Shown piece after piece: positions 1 through 7,542 of a stretch of 64,000 nt of DNA. Where the stretch lies: the NCBI GenBank assembly GCA_964570625.1, contig CAZMYW010000029.1, positions 34,162-98,161 of the forward strand. The letters run 5' to 3'. The stretch comes from JBFLXB01 sp964570625. Lineage in GTDB: Bacteria; Nitrospirota; Nitrospiria; 2-01-FULL-66-17. The notes beneath the pieces were generated by a model that did no database searches, was not told the DNA's origin, and saw only the letters and a list, made by a program, of their open reading frames with translations. A program made the position numbers and the translations under genes. Position 1 is the stretch's first letter. The number at the start of each line of letters is the position of its first letter.

Positions 1-123
1 AATCGCCGGCCGATAGAACACGATCTCGCGAATGCGCTCGATGTCGGTGACATACGGTCGATCGTCGATTTCGAACCGGAGCAACTTGCACCGAGCAGCC
101 TGCGACGTCAGTTGACTCGCCAT
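1..123 (-). CDS. CheW-like chemotaxis coupling protein, N-terminal part only (cut by window edge)
   Basis: Reading the minus strand from the ATG at 123-121 gives 41 codons with no stop before the window edge. The peptide (…KLLRFEIDDRPYVTDIERIR…) has the opening beta-strand pattern of a CheW domain, as in adaptors that link chemoreceptors to CheA. The ATG overlaps the TGA of the upstream receptor gene by one base (TGATG), so the two are very likely translationally coupled. This would be the second CheW-type protein in the operon. The family call rests on the first 40 residues only. Confidence 0.7.
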   Translation of the reverse strand, partial: MASQLTSQAARCKLLRFEIDDRPYVTDIERIREIVFYRPAI

Positions 124-2234
124 CACGCCACCTTAAAACGGTTGACCTCCGCCCGTAGCGTTTCGGCTTGTCGCACGAGCCCACCCACAATGTCGCTCAT
201 TTGCCGCGCCACGACCGCACTGTCTTTGGACACCAGTTGGATTTCTTCGGCCGACTTCATAATGATTTCACTGCCACGGCGTTGTTCCCTCACCGCCGTG
301 GCGATATGTTGCACGCGATCGGTAACGTGTTCGACGGCCTGCGTGATCTGTTTGCTCCCCTTGGCCTGCTCCTCGGTGGACAGTCGCACCTGACGCGTGA
401 TGTCCCGCATGCGCTCCGCCGCCTCGCGAATCTGCTCCGACCCCTTGGTCTGCTCCTGAGTGGCCCGGGCGATTTGCTCCACCATTTCGGTAATCTGCCG
501 CATCGAGTCCGTGACCTGCCGGATGCCTTTGACTTGTTCCACCGTGGCCAACTCGATGCCGCGGGCCATCGTGCTCGACAACGTCGAACTCTCCACGATC
601 TTCTTGAGGGCTTCACCGGCCTCAAGCGCCATCTTCATCCCTTCGTCAGCACGCACGTAACCGTCCTGGATCGCCACCACCGCATCACGCGATTCGGCTT
701 GCACCGCGCCGATCAACAAGGCGATCTCTTTGGTGGACACCGAGGTTCGGTCCGCCAGATTCTTGATTTCGTCGGCCACCACCGCAAACCCCTTGCCTTG
801 TTCGCCGGCCTGCGCCGCCAGAATCGCGGCGTTGAGGGCGAGAAGGTTCGTCTGTTTCGTGACTTCGTCGATCACGGTCAAGATCTTCCCGATGTGGTCG
901 GACCGTTGACCGAGCTGGTGAATCACGTCGGCGGTCTTTTTGACCGTCTGACTGATCTTCTCCATGCTGGCGATAGTCTTGGTCACCGACATCATCCCGA
1001 TATCAGACGCTTCTCGTGTCACCCGCTCGGCCAACCCGGCGGACTCTTTCGCATTTTGTTCCACTTCCTTGACCGACGCGTTGATTTCGGTGACCGCCGA
1101 CGCTGTCTCACTGGAAGCGGTGGACAGCAGGACCACGTGATTGGCCACCTCTTTGATGGAAGCGGACATTTCAATGATGGCCGAGGATGTCTCTTCGACC
1201 GATTTGGTGAGGTCCCCCGTGCTCGACGCGACCTCGCTGATCGCCGCGCTCATCTCCAAGATCGACGAGGAGGTCGCCTCCGAGGCTGACGACAAGACCT
1301 CGATCCCTTCTCCCACCTCTCGGAGCGATGCGTTCATCTCCACTAACGAAGACGACGTTTTTTCCGTGGAGACCGACTGGACGTTGGCCCCGTCGGTAAC
1401 TTTCTGGCTACTGCTCGCAATTTGATCCGAGGCGGCCGTGACCGCGTTGGCGGCGTCTTGCACCTTCCGCAGCATCCCTTTGAGACTCCCGGCCATTTGG
1501 TTGAATCCGCTTGCCAAAATGCCGAGTTCATCACGCGAGGTCACCTCGATGGTTTGGGTAAAGTCACCGTCGGCCACCCGCGTGACCACCGCCGCCATCC
1601 GCTCCAGGGGCGCCATGTTCGTGTTGACGAAGTACCACGCCACCCCGATCCCGGCGCCGACCGTGAGCACCGTCAGCAACACGCCCCACCAGACAATGTT
1701 ACCCAGTTGCGCCTGCAACGCGCGGGTGGAGAGCGCCATCACGACGGTGCCGATACGGGCTTTCTCCGATGCACTCGACATGCCGGGTGTCCCGGTGTCG
1801 AACCACACCGGTTGGACCACGGTGACCAACGTCTCCCCGTCCTTGGTGACGCGTTCCACGAATCCTTCGGCGGTGCCAAGGGCCTTGGCCGCGATCGGAT
1901 CTTCGTCGACCTTCTTGACGACCGTGGGATCGCTGTGGACCCACACGATCCCCCGGCCGTCCAGAATCTTGACGTACGCCACGTCGGTCTCGGTCATCAC
2001 GCCTTTGATGTAACTCTCCAGGCTTGACGAATCGCCGATCGAAATCCCATAGGTGCTGTTGTGCGCTAAGTTGTTGGACAGGGAAATGCCGCGCTTGATG
2101 AGCGCGTCTTCCAGAAATTGTTTGGTCCGAACGAGCGACATCACGGTCAGCACCGCCGACACGCAGAGCAACAACACGCTTGTGATGGCCACGAACTTGA
2201 ACCGCAGGCCGAACCCCATGTGGCGACGTTCCAT
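123..2234 (-). CDS. Methyl-accepting chemotaxis protein with periplasmic sensor domain
   Basis: Transmembrane chemoreceptor of about 703 aa. Seen: TM1 at about residues 14-35, a periplasmic region of about 145 residues that looks Cache/PAS-like, TM2 at about 181-203, a HAMP linker to about 257, then a long Ser/Thr/Ala-rich coiled coil with the conserved hairpin tip (NLLALNAAILAAQAGEQGKG and VVADEIKNLADRT). The C-terminus has no CheR-tethering pentapeptide. I chose the second in-frame ATG (2234) because AAGGGAG lies 8 nt upstream; the first ATG (2252) lacks such a site. It lies between two cheW-type genes and downstream of cheA, cheY and merR, so it is probably the dedicated receptor of this pathway. 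The ligand cannot be told from sequence. Confidence 0.93.
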   Translation of the reverse strand: MERRHMGFGLRFKFVAITSVLLLCVSAVLTVMSLVRTKQFLEDALIKRGISLSNNLAHNSTYGISIGDSSSLESYIKGVMTETDVAYVKILDGRGIVWVHSDPTVVKKVDEDPIAAKALGTAEGFVERVTKDGETLVTVVQPVWFDTGTPGMSSASEKARIGTVVMALSTRALQAQLGNIVWWGVLLTVLTVGAGIGVAWYFVNTNMAPLERMAAVVTRVADGDFTQTIEVTSRDELGILASGFNQMAGSLKGMLRKVQDAANAVTAASDQIASSSQKVTDGANVQSVSTEKTSSSLVEMNASLREVGEGIEVLSSASEATSSSILEMSAAISEVASSTGDLTKSVEETSSAIIEMSASIKEVANHVVLLSTASSETASAVTEINASVKEVEQNAKESAGLAERVTREASDIGMMSVTKTIASMEKISQTVKKTADVIHQLGQRSDHIGKILTVIDEVTKQTNLLALNAAILAAQAGEQGKGFAVVADEIKNLADRTSVSTKEIALLIGAVQAESRDAVVAIQDGYVRADEGMKMALEAGEALKKIVESSTLSSTMARGIELATVEQVKGIRQVTDSMRQITEMVEQIARATQEQTKGSEQIREAAERMRDITRQVRLSTEEQAKGSKQITQAVEHVTDRVQHIATAVREQRRGSEIIMKSAEEIQLVSKDSAVVARQMSDIVGGLVRQAETLRAEVNRFKVA

Positions 2235-2264
2235 CGTACGCTCTCCCTTCATCTGGTCGACGAC

Positions 2265-3026
2265 TTACGCCACGGCCCGTAGCGGCGCCTCAGTATCAAT
2301 CGCCACAAGCCGATCGAGATGTAACACTCCGACAATTCGCTCCTGGAAACGCACGGTCGCGGTCACCAACGAGGCTTCTCGTTCACCCATCGTGGGTGGC
2401 GGCGCCTCGAGCGCGTCTGGATCGATGCTGATCACCTCCGTCACGTGGTCGACCACCATCCCGACCGGCCCCGCGTCGACCACCACTACCACGATGCGCG
2501 ACTTCGGCCCGACGTCGCCGGCCGGCAGCCCCAATCGCCGGCGAATATTGAAAATAGGGACGATGGTCCCACGGAGCGAAATCAACCCCAGGATATCCGC
2601 CGGGCTACGAGGAATCGGGGTGATATCAGACGGTCGAATGATCTCTTTGATCGAGCGAATCCACACGCAGTACTCCTCGCTGTCCAATCGAAATCCGAGA
2701 AACTCTTCGACTCGGCCGGTCGACGTTCGCGGCGAGGCCTCCGCACCCGGTGGCGGTGCTGGCGACGGCACCACGCGCTGGGCTGCGGGCAGGCCGTCGG
2801 GCTCAGGCGCGCCGGTTGCCGATGCCTGATGAACCGGCGTCGCCGCGCAATGTTCGACGCCTGCAGCGCTGGGCGTCTGGACATCGGGCGGCGGCTCGGC
2901 CGCTGCCACCGGGACATCACCCGGGATACGCCTGGTTGCCTTCGGGTGCGCAACCGGCTTTCGGCGCGGCGTGCGCCGTTGGGTCGACGTGCGTCCCTTG
3001 GACGTTCGCCCCCCGGACCGCTTCAT
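2265..3026 (-). CDS. cheW: CheW-domain protein with long Pro/Ala/Arg-rich N-terminal extension
   Basis: A protein of 253 aa. Residues from about 105 to the end form a CheW domain (FLGFRLDSEEYCVWI, then LGLISLRGTIVPIFNIRRRL), which scaffolds CheA and receptors. The first 100 or so residues are basic and Pro/Ala-rich, apparently disordered, and are absent from ordinary CheW proteins (about 150-170 aa). The start ATG overlaps the merR stop (ATGA). The extension could be a flexible linker or a DNA- or partner-binding tail; this is inference. It lies directly upstream of the receptor gene. Confidence 0.88.
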   Translation of the reverse strand: MKRSGGRTSKGRTSTQRRTPRRKPVAHPKATRRIPGDVPVAAAEPPPDVQTPSAAGVEHCAATPVHQASATGAPEPDGLPAAQRVVPSPAPPPGAEASPRTSTGRVEEFLGFRLDSEEYCVWIRSIKEIIRPSDITPIPRSPADILGLISLRGTIVPIFNIRRRLGLPAGDVGPKSRIVVVVVDAGPVGMVVDHVTEVISIDPDALEAPPPTMGEREASLVTATVRFQERIVGVLHLDRLVAIDTEAPLRAVA

Positions 3027-3253
3027 GCCGCACCTTGCCGAATCTTTTCCGCCGCCCGGCTGACCAAGAACCCTTCGTCCGTCATCGCTTTGACTCGTTT
3101 GAGGATCCGCACGTCGTGCTCGGTAAACCGTCGAAACTGTTTCGTTCCGTGACGTTCAGTCACCGGGGTCACCACACCGATCAGCACCCAGTATTCCAAC
3201 TGGCGAACGGACAACCCGACCCGTCGACACACTTCATTCGGACCGTACAGCAT
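3023..3253 (-). CDS. Truncated MerR-family DNA-binding regulator (HTH domain only)
   Basis: Small MerR-type protein of 76 aa from the internal ATG at 3253, supported by GAGGGAG 5-6 nt upstream. The sequence YGPNEVCRRVGLSVRQLEYW… followed by RRFTEHDVRILKRVKAM matches the winged-helix and wing-2 region of MerR proteins. There is no effector-binding or long dimerisation domain after it. It overlaps the following cheW gene by four bases (ATGA), so it is co-translated with chemotaxis proteins. A 20-bp palindrome just upstream (3268-3287) is a plausible operator. MerR-like proteins of this size occur, for example as SoxR/BldC-like or excisionase-like proteins. Confidence 0.82.
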   Translation of the reverse strand: MLYGPNEVCRRVGLSVRQLEYWVLIGVVTPVTERHGTKQFRRFTEHDVRILKRVKAMTDEGFLVSRAAEKIRQGAA

Positions 3254-3267
3254 TTCGGCTCCCTCAC

Positions 3268-3287
3268 ATCCCACAGGAATGTGGGAT
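3268..3287. promoter_or_regulatory. Perfect 20-bp palindrome upstream of merR-like gene (putative operator)
   Basis: ATCCCACAGGAATGTGGGAT has two perfect 8-bp arms around a 4-bp centre and lies 15 bp upstream of the merR-like start codon, just before its ribosome binding site. MerR proteins bind dyads of about 18-20 bp at their own promoters, so autoregulation is the simplest reading. A stem formed in the 5' UTR next to the ribosome binding site is an alternative. Confidence 0.5.
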
Positions 3288-3450
3288 TGCGCCGCGGGAG
3301 GGAGCAAGTCTTATGCCCATCAGGTTGCGCGGCCGTACCAGGAAAATCGAGCTCTCCGGAAACCACACGGCCGCACGGCGTCAGGATTGGGTAACGCGAG
3401 ACCAACCTGCTGTCAAAATTTGGCGGCTGAACGTTCGCTAAGGGGTGCGA

Positions 3451-3503
3451 CGTCCCGTCACCAGTATGCGGTGTGCCGGACGAACCAGATGAAAGACGGG
3501 ACG
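3451..3503 (-). other. Hairpin-forming sequence downstream of cheA
   Basis: Perfect 9-bp complementary arms (CGTCCCGTC at 3451-3459, GACGGGACG at 3495-3503) enclose 35 bases, which themselves contain a CACC/GGTG pair. It lies in the 268-bp gap between the cheA stop and the merR start. There is no T-tract, so it is not a classical intrinsic terminator. It may stabilise the cheA 3' end or separate cheA from merR-cheW-mcp expression. Confidence 0.35.
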
Positions 3504-3521
3504 GAAAGCCGAACGCGTGGA

Positions 3522-5525
3522 TTACGCGGCGAGCGGAAGAGCGGACATCCGTTGACCGACAGCTTCGTCGACCAGTGCTCCGACGTCGAGTACGAGGATG
3601 GTTTTGCGGGTCCCCAGCTCGGTGGCCCCGGCGATTCCAGGGATGCCTTGCAGCATGGACCCGACAGCTTTGATCACGATCTCTTGCTGCCCTTCGATGG
3701 TATCTACCACGATGCCGAGACGCTTTTCGGCCAAACCCACGACGATAATGTACAAGCGTCCGTCTTTGCGTTCCCCGGAGGGAATGTCGAACAGCTCGCT
3801 CAGCCGCAGGAGCGCCAAGGTGTGGTCTCGGAGTTGAACAACGGGTTGTCGTCCGACGGTCGCGACCTGACTGGCCTCGACCATCACGCTTTCCGCCACC
3901 GAACTGATGGGAATGGCGTAGGTATGGGGTCCAACCCCGACGATCAACGCCTTGATGATCACCAGGGTGATCGGGAGCGTCAGCACAAAACTCGTCCCTT
4001 GGCCCAGTTCGGTGTTCACCTCGACCATTCCGTTGAGCTTGGCCAGGTGACGAGCCACGACATCTAGACCAACCCCTCGACCGGATAGCTCTGTGACGGT
4101 CTCGGCGGTCGAGAAGCCTGGTTGAAAGAGAAAATCGAGAATTTCTTTCTGGGAATACTCTCTCCCCTGAACCGCGAGCTGTTTGGTCAGCGCGGTTTGG
4201 TACACGCTGGCGAGATTCACACCGGCCCCGTCGTCTGTGACCGTGATGCTGACAGTGTGTCCCTTCTGTGCAGCGCTGAGATTGATGGTGCCAACCTCCG
4301 GTTTGCCGGCTCGCCGCCGATCGTCCCTTGACTCGATCCCGTGATCCAGAGCGTTGCGGATCAAATGCAGTAGTGGATCCGCAATCGCTTCCGCCATCGA
4401 CTTGTCGAGTTTGGTTTCTTCACCCGACGTGACAACCTGGATATCTTTTCCCAGATCACGCGCGATTTTTTTGATCGCCCGGATTGAGCGATCGAACAGT
4501 TGGACTACCGGAATCATTCGCACTTCAATCAGGCCCTCTTGCAGACCGGAGACGCGATGTTCCAGGGCTTGGGCGGCCTTGTGCAGTTCCATCGCTGGCC
4601 CCACTAATCCCCCGCTTTGGAGCAGGTCCTTGGAAATCTGGGCGATGACCGATTTGGACAACACCAACTCGCCGAGCATGTTCAGCAGTCCGTCCAATTT
4701 GGCGATGTCCACTCGAATCGTCTGGCTGAGACTTCGAGCGGATGCTGATTCGGACTCCGGCGCAGGCGCCGATCTGACAGAGGCTGGTTCCAGCCCTCCC
4801 ACCTGGGCCAGATCCACGGCCTCGTCCGCCAGGAGTTGGGCGAGCCCTTCCCGGTCGCGCTGGGATCCCACCAGCAACGTGAATCCAATTCCGTCGGTCG
4901 GAGACACCCCGGAGCTGGGAAGGGTGGTTATCACTTCTCCCGCCGACTGTAGCTTGGCGGTCAATTTGGACAGCGATTTGTCGAAATCTTCAAATCGGAA
5001 CTGGGCTTTGACCTCGAAGAGGTTACACTTTGCTTTCAGGGTCTCCTGCAGACGGTGCTGTTCGTATTCTGTGAGAACTTTGACGATCTCAGGATCAAGT
5101 CCGGGCGGCAGTGCGGTCGATGACCCCACTTGCGGCGCGCTCATCGCCTCGCGGATTCGCTGCACCAGGGCGTCAGTATCCGTCGGCGGTTGTCCATCGG
5201 CGGCGGATCCGATGAGGTGTCTCAACACCTCCACCCCGTCGACCAGGAGGTCCAAGAGCGCGCGACTCATCGCGAGCCTGCCCATCCGCAGGCGGTCCAT
5301 CACGTCTTCCAGCGAATGAGCCAGATCGGACACCGCGGCGAGCCCCATCACGCCGGACATTCCCTTGAGTGTGTGGGCCGCGCGGAACAAGGCGTTAAGG
5401 GTTTCGGGACTGACCGAGTCGGGCGCGTGCTCGATGACGGCGAGGTGGTGATGGAGCGCGTCGAGTAATTCCTCGGATTCCGCGAGAAACTCGCGCAGCG
5501 TCTCGTCTGTACTCCGCCCCGACAC
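3522..5525 (-). CDS. cheA: Chemotaxis histidine kinase CheA
   Basis: Hybrid-architecture CheA of 667 aa. Seen in order: N-terminal HPt (P1) domain with phospho-acceptor His51 in FRAAHTLKGMSGVMG; a middle region of about 150 residues with P2-like character; a dimerisation domain beginning near TIRVDIAKLDGLLNMLGEL; an ATPase domain with N box (HLIRNALDHGIE), G1 (DDGAGV) and G2 (GRGVGLDVV); and a C-terminal CheW-like domain ending at LPLAA. It would autophosphorylate in response to the receptor and pass phosphate to the CheY encoded 2 bp upstream. No receiver domain is fused. The window holds no CheR, CheB or CheC/X, so adaptation enzymes must be elsewhere or absent. Confidence 0.95.
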   Translation of the reverse strand: MSGRSTDETLREFLAESEELLDALHHHLAVIEHAPDSVSPETLNALFRAAHTLKGMSGVMGLAAVSDLAHSLEDVMDRLRMGRLAMSRALLDLLVDGVEVLRHLIGSAADGQPPTDTDALVQRIREAMSAPQVGSSTALPPGLDPEIVKVLTEYEQHRLQETLKAKCNLFEVKAQFRFEDFDKSLSKLTAKLQSAGEVITTLPSSGVSPTDGIGFTLLVGSQRDREGLAQLLADEAVDLAQVGGLEPASVRSAPAPESESASARSLSQTIRVDIAKLDGLLNMLGELVLSKSVIAQISKDLLQSGGLVGPAMELHKAAQALEHRVSGLQEGLIEVRMIPVVQLFDRSIRAIKKIARDLGKDIQVVTSGEETKLDKSMAEAIADPLLHLIRNALDHGIESRDDRRRAGKPEVGTINLSAAQKGHTVSITVTDDGAGVNLASVYQTALTKQLAVQGREYSQKEILDFLFQPGFSTAETVTELSGRGVGLDVVARHLAKLNGMVEVNTELGQGTSFVLTLPITLVIIKALIVGVGPHTYAIPISSVAESVMVEASQVATVGRQPVVQLRDHTLALLRLSELFDIPSGERKDGRLYIIVVGLAEKRLGIVVDTIEGQQEIVIKAVGSMLQGIPGIAGATELGTRKTILVLDVGALVDEAVGQRMSALPLAA

Positions 5526-5527
5526 GA

Positions 5528-5896
5528 CTAGACGTTCACCACTCGACGAATGGTGGACTTCAGATGTTCAGGTTCGAACGGCTTCTTCACGTACGCCGCG
5601 GCTCCGAGGTCCAGCCCGCGCTTGACGTCCTCGTCGCTGCCTTCCGTTGAAACGATGATCATGGGGATCGACCGGTAGTCCGGATGATGCTTGACGAAAT
5701 GCACGATCTCCAGACCGTTGAGGTCGGGCATGTTGATGTCCGTCACAATCAGGTCCAGAGGCTGCTGGGGAATCCGCTTGAGGGCTTCAAACCCGTTGGG
5801 CGCCTCGATCGTTTCAAACCCCTCCATCTCTTCGATGGTCGACACGATCAGCGCGCGGGTGGTTGACGAATCATCGACCACCAGCACTCGTTTCAT
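5528..5896 (-). CDS. cheY: CheY-type single-domain response regulator
   Basis: Receiver domain of 122 aa with no output domain. The acidic pocket is at DD (8-9), the phospho-acceptor is Asp53 in DLIVTDINMPD, the switch Ser/Thr is in IIVSTEG, and the conserved Lys is 104 in AYVKKPF. The start at 5896 is fixed by homology (MKRVLVVDDSS); the open frame extends further upstream but lies over other sequence. It ends two bases before cheA starts, so the two are co-expressed. It is the likely phosphate target of this CheA; the output could be a flagellar or a pilus/twitching motor. Confidence 0.95.
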   Translation of the reverse strand: MKRVLVVDDSSTTRALIVSTIEEMEGFETIEAPNGFEALKRIPQQPLDLIVTDINMPDLNGLEIVHFVKHHPDYRSIPMIIVSTEGSDEDVKRGLDLGAAAYVKKPFEPEHLKSTIRRVVNV

Positions 5897-5936
5897 CTCC
5901 GCCCGCCTCGACACGCGCCTGAGTATAGCATAGGGG

Positions 5937-7130
5937 TCAAGAATCGCCCGCCTGGCGTCGGCTGAGTTGTGGTCGCATGGTATTCCCCAGCGCGACCGCC
6001 GCCACGCGCACAAACGCCTCCAGCCCCTCGGTCTCCCCGATCGAATCGCGATTCGGCACGTTGTCGCCATACAGAAACGCGACCACCCGCTCGCCGCTCA
6101 CGACGGGCACCAGCAGACTCTCTGGAGGCCAGAACCCTCCCAATCGCTCTACCACGACGCGATTCCCCGACAGTTCAGGCCATTTCCCCTTCAGGGCCGC
6201 CCGCGAGTCGGCCCCTTCCCGAAACGACGACGGGTCCGACAGCGGGACCGTAATCGACCGAACGATCTCATCGGCGGATCCATTCACGCTATCGACGCCG
6301 AGTTGTCCCCAGCCGGTCACGGCGTCGCCTCGCACGAGAAAGATCACCGCGCGGTTCACCAACTCTCCGGCGAACCGCAGCATCAGCAAAATCACATCAT
6401 GCCCGGACACCGCCCGCGACAATTCTTCGATCATGGCGGGCAGCAACTCCAAATCCCGCCGTGATGCGCGCGGGCCGTCTCCCAATACCGCCTGTCCCAA
6501 TTCATCACCGGCCACAAGTCCGGCGAGGCTTTCGGGCTCTTCCGGCACGAGGACGGGGTGCGACATCGGAGTGGATTCGTCCAGGTCCCCAGAGATCGGG
6601 TCGGACTCCCGATCCTCCACGATTGTCATGTCACCGTCGTCCCCGTTGTCGGCCTCGTCGTCCAGACGGGCGCCTTCCAGCAGGAGAAACTCGGCACTGA
6701 TCCCAGCATGCATCAACACGCCGTCTTCCGAAAACTTTCCCAGCGTGAATTGGAACGTTCCGGTCGCCCACGTCATCAGATCACGGACCACGTCCACAAT
6801 GTGGGTTCGTAACTCTCGTTCGAGTTGCTCCTTGTCCATCACACCCATCTCGACCAAAATCGTTCCGATGGGCTTTTTGACAGCTCTGGCTTTCTGAACG
6901 GTCAACGCGCGCTCCAGGTCCGCACGCGTGATGAGGTTCCGCTGGAGGAGGGCGTATCCAAATCGGCTCTTATTGTCGGAGCTGGCATAGACCACGTTGC
7001 CTTGGTTGAAGACCACGCGGCCCATCCCGTCCTTTTTGATGAGAGTCAGGACACCCGAGCGTTTGCTCAGGTTAAGAATCTGGAAAATATCAGGAAGACC
7101 GAGGTCTTCGAGACGGCCTTCAAGGCTCAT
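5937..7130 (-). CDS. DUF4388 (PATAN-like) protein with C-terminal GAF-like region
   Basis: Cytoplasmic protein of 397 aa. Residues 1 to about 130 match DUF4388 (MSLEGRLEDLGLPDIFQILN…; SGVLTL; ASSDNKSRFGYALL), a domain often found in delta-proteobacterial and Nitrospirota signalling proteins. An acidic linker follows (about 150-185). The last 170 residues, with LVPVVSGERVVAFLYGD near the end, resemble a GAF-type sensor. The start overlaps the purS stop by four bases (ATGA), and cheY follows after about 40 bp, so it is probably a regulatory partner of the chemosensory system. No catalytic motif was seen. Confidence 0.8.
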   Translation of the reverse strand: MSLEGRLEDLGLPDIFQILNLSKRSGVLTLIKKDGMGRVVFNQGNVVYASSDNKSRFGYALLQRNLITRADLERALTVQKARAVKKPIGTILVEMGVMDKEQLERELRTHIVDVVRDLMTWATGTFQFTLGKFSEDGVLMHAGISAEFLLLEGARLDDEADNGDDGDMTIVEDRESDPISGDLDESTPMSHPVLVPEEPESLAGLVAGDELGQAVLGDGPRASRRDLELLPAMIEELSRAVSGHDVILLMLRFAGELVNRAVIFLVRGDAVTGWGQLGVDSVNGSADEIVRSITVPLSDPSSFREGADSRAALKGKWPELSGNRVVVERLGGFWPPESLLVPVVSGERVVAFLYGDNVPNRDSIGETEGLEAFVRVAAVALGNTMRPQLSRRQAGDS

Positions 7131-7408
7131 GGCCTCGTGGGAGCGCGGCGCTCCGCTGCCTCAGCGCCGTCCAGCACCTCGTAGTAATACTCTTCGATCA
7201 CGGGATTCGCCAACAACCGCCGACACATCTCATCGAGCATTCGTTCGGCCGACGCACGATCGACGGCCTCCAACTCGATGTCGATCAGTTTGCCGACGCG
7301 CACGTCATTCACTTCGTGAAATCCCAACGTGGCCAAGGAACGCGCCACTGCGTTGCCCTGAGGATCCAGAATCCCCCGCCGATATGTCACATACACTCGA
7401 GCCTTCAC
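7127..7408 (-). CDS. purS: Phosphoribosylformylglycinamidine synthase subunit PurS
   Basis: Small protein of 93 aa starting at a GTG behind a GAGGGGGG motif. The sequence (YVTYRRGILDPQGNAVARSL, then GKLIDIELEA, then ANPVIEEYYYEV) fits the PurS subunit that bridges PurL and PurQ in the fourth step of purine synthesis. purB lies immediately upstream on the same strand, as in many purine clusters, but purQ and purL are not in the window. The C-terminal 10 residues are a short extra tail. Its stop overlaps the DUF4388 gene start. Confidence 0.93.
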   Translation of the reverse strand: MKARVYVTYRRGILDPQGNAVARSLATLGFHEVNDVRVGKLIDIELEAVDRASAERMLDEMCRRLLANPVIEEYYYEVLDGAEAAERRAPTRP

Positions 7409-7542
7409 ATCGCCCCCCTCGCGCTCCGCACTGCCGTGGAGGGAGGTCGGCGATCTCCCCGGCCCAGAACGCAGCTAATACTAACGTAGAAGCCTACACC
7501 CGGCAAGACAACTGCTGAACACACGGTCGAGCGCTCCGCGTG

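Noticed and set aside
168..1289. Long plus-strand frame opposite the chemoreceptor gene
   Set aside because: His/Arg-rich translation without motifs, antisense to a clear MCP gene; a typical shadow frame in GC-rich DNA.
3487..3520. A GAAAGACGGGACGGAAAGCC run resembling part of a GEMM (c-di-GMP) riboswitch
   Set aside because: The surrounding P1/P3 pairings and the CCGGCC-type tetraloop receptor half are missing and no gene lies downstream on that strand. The bases are explained as one arm of the 3451-3503 hairpin.
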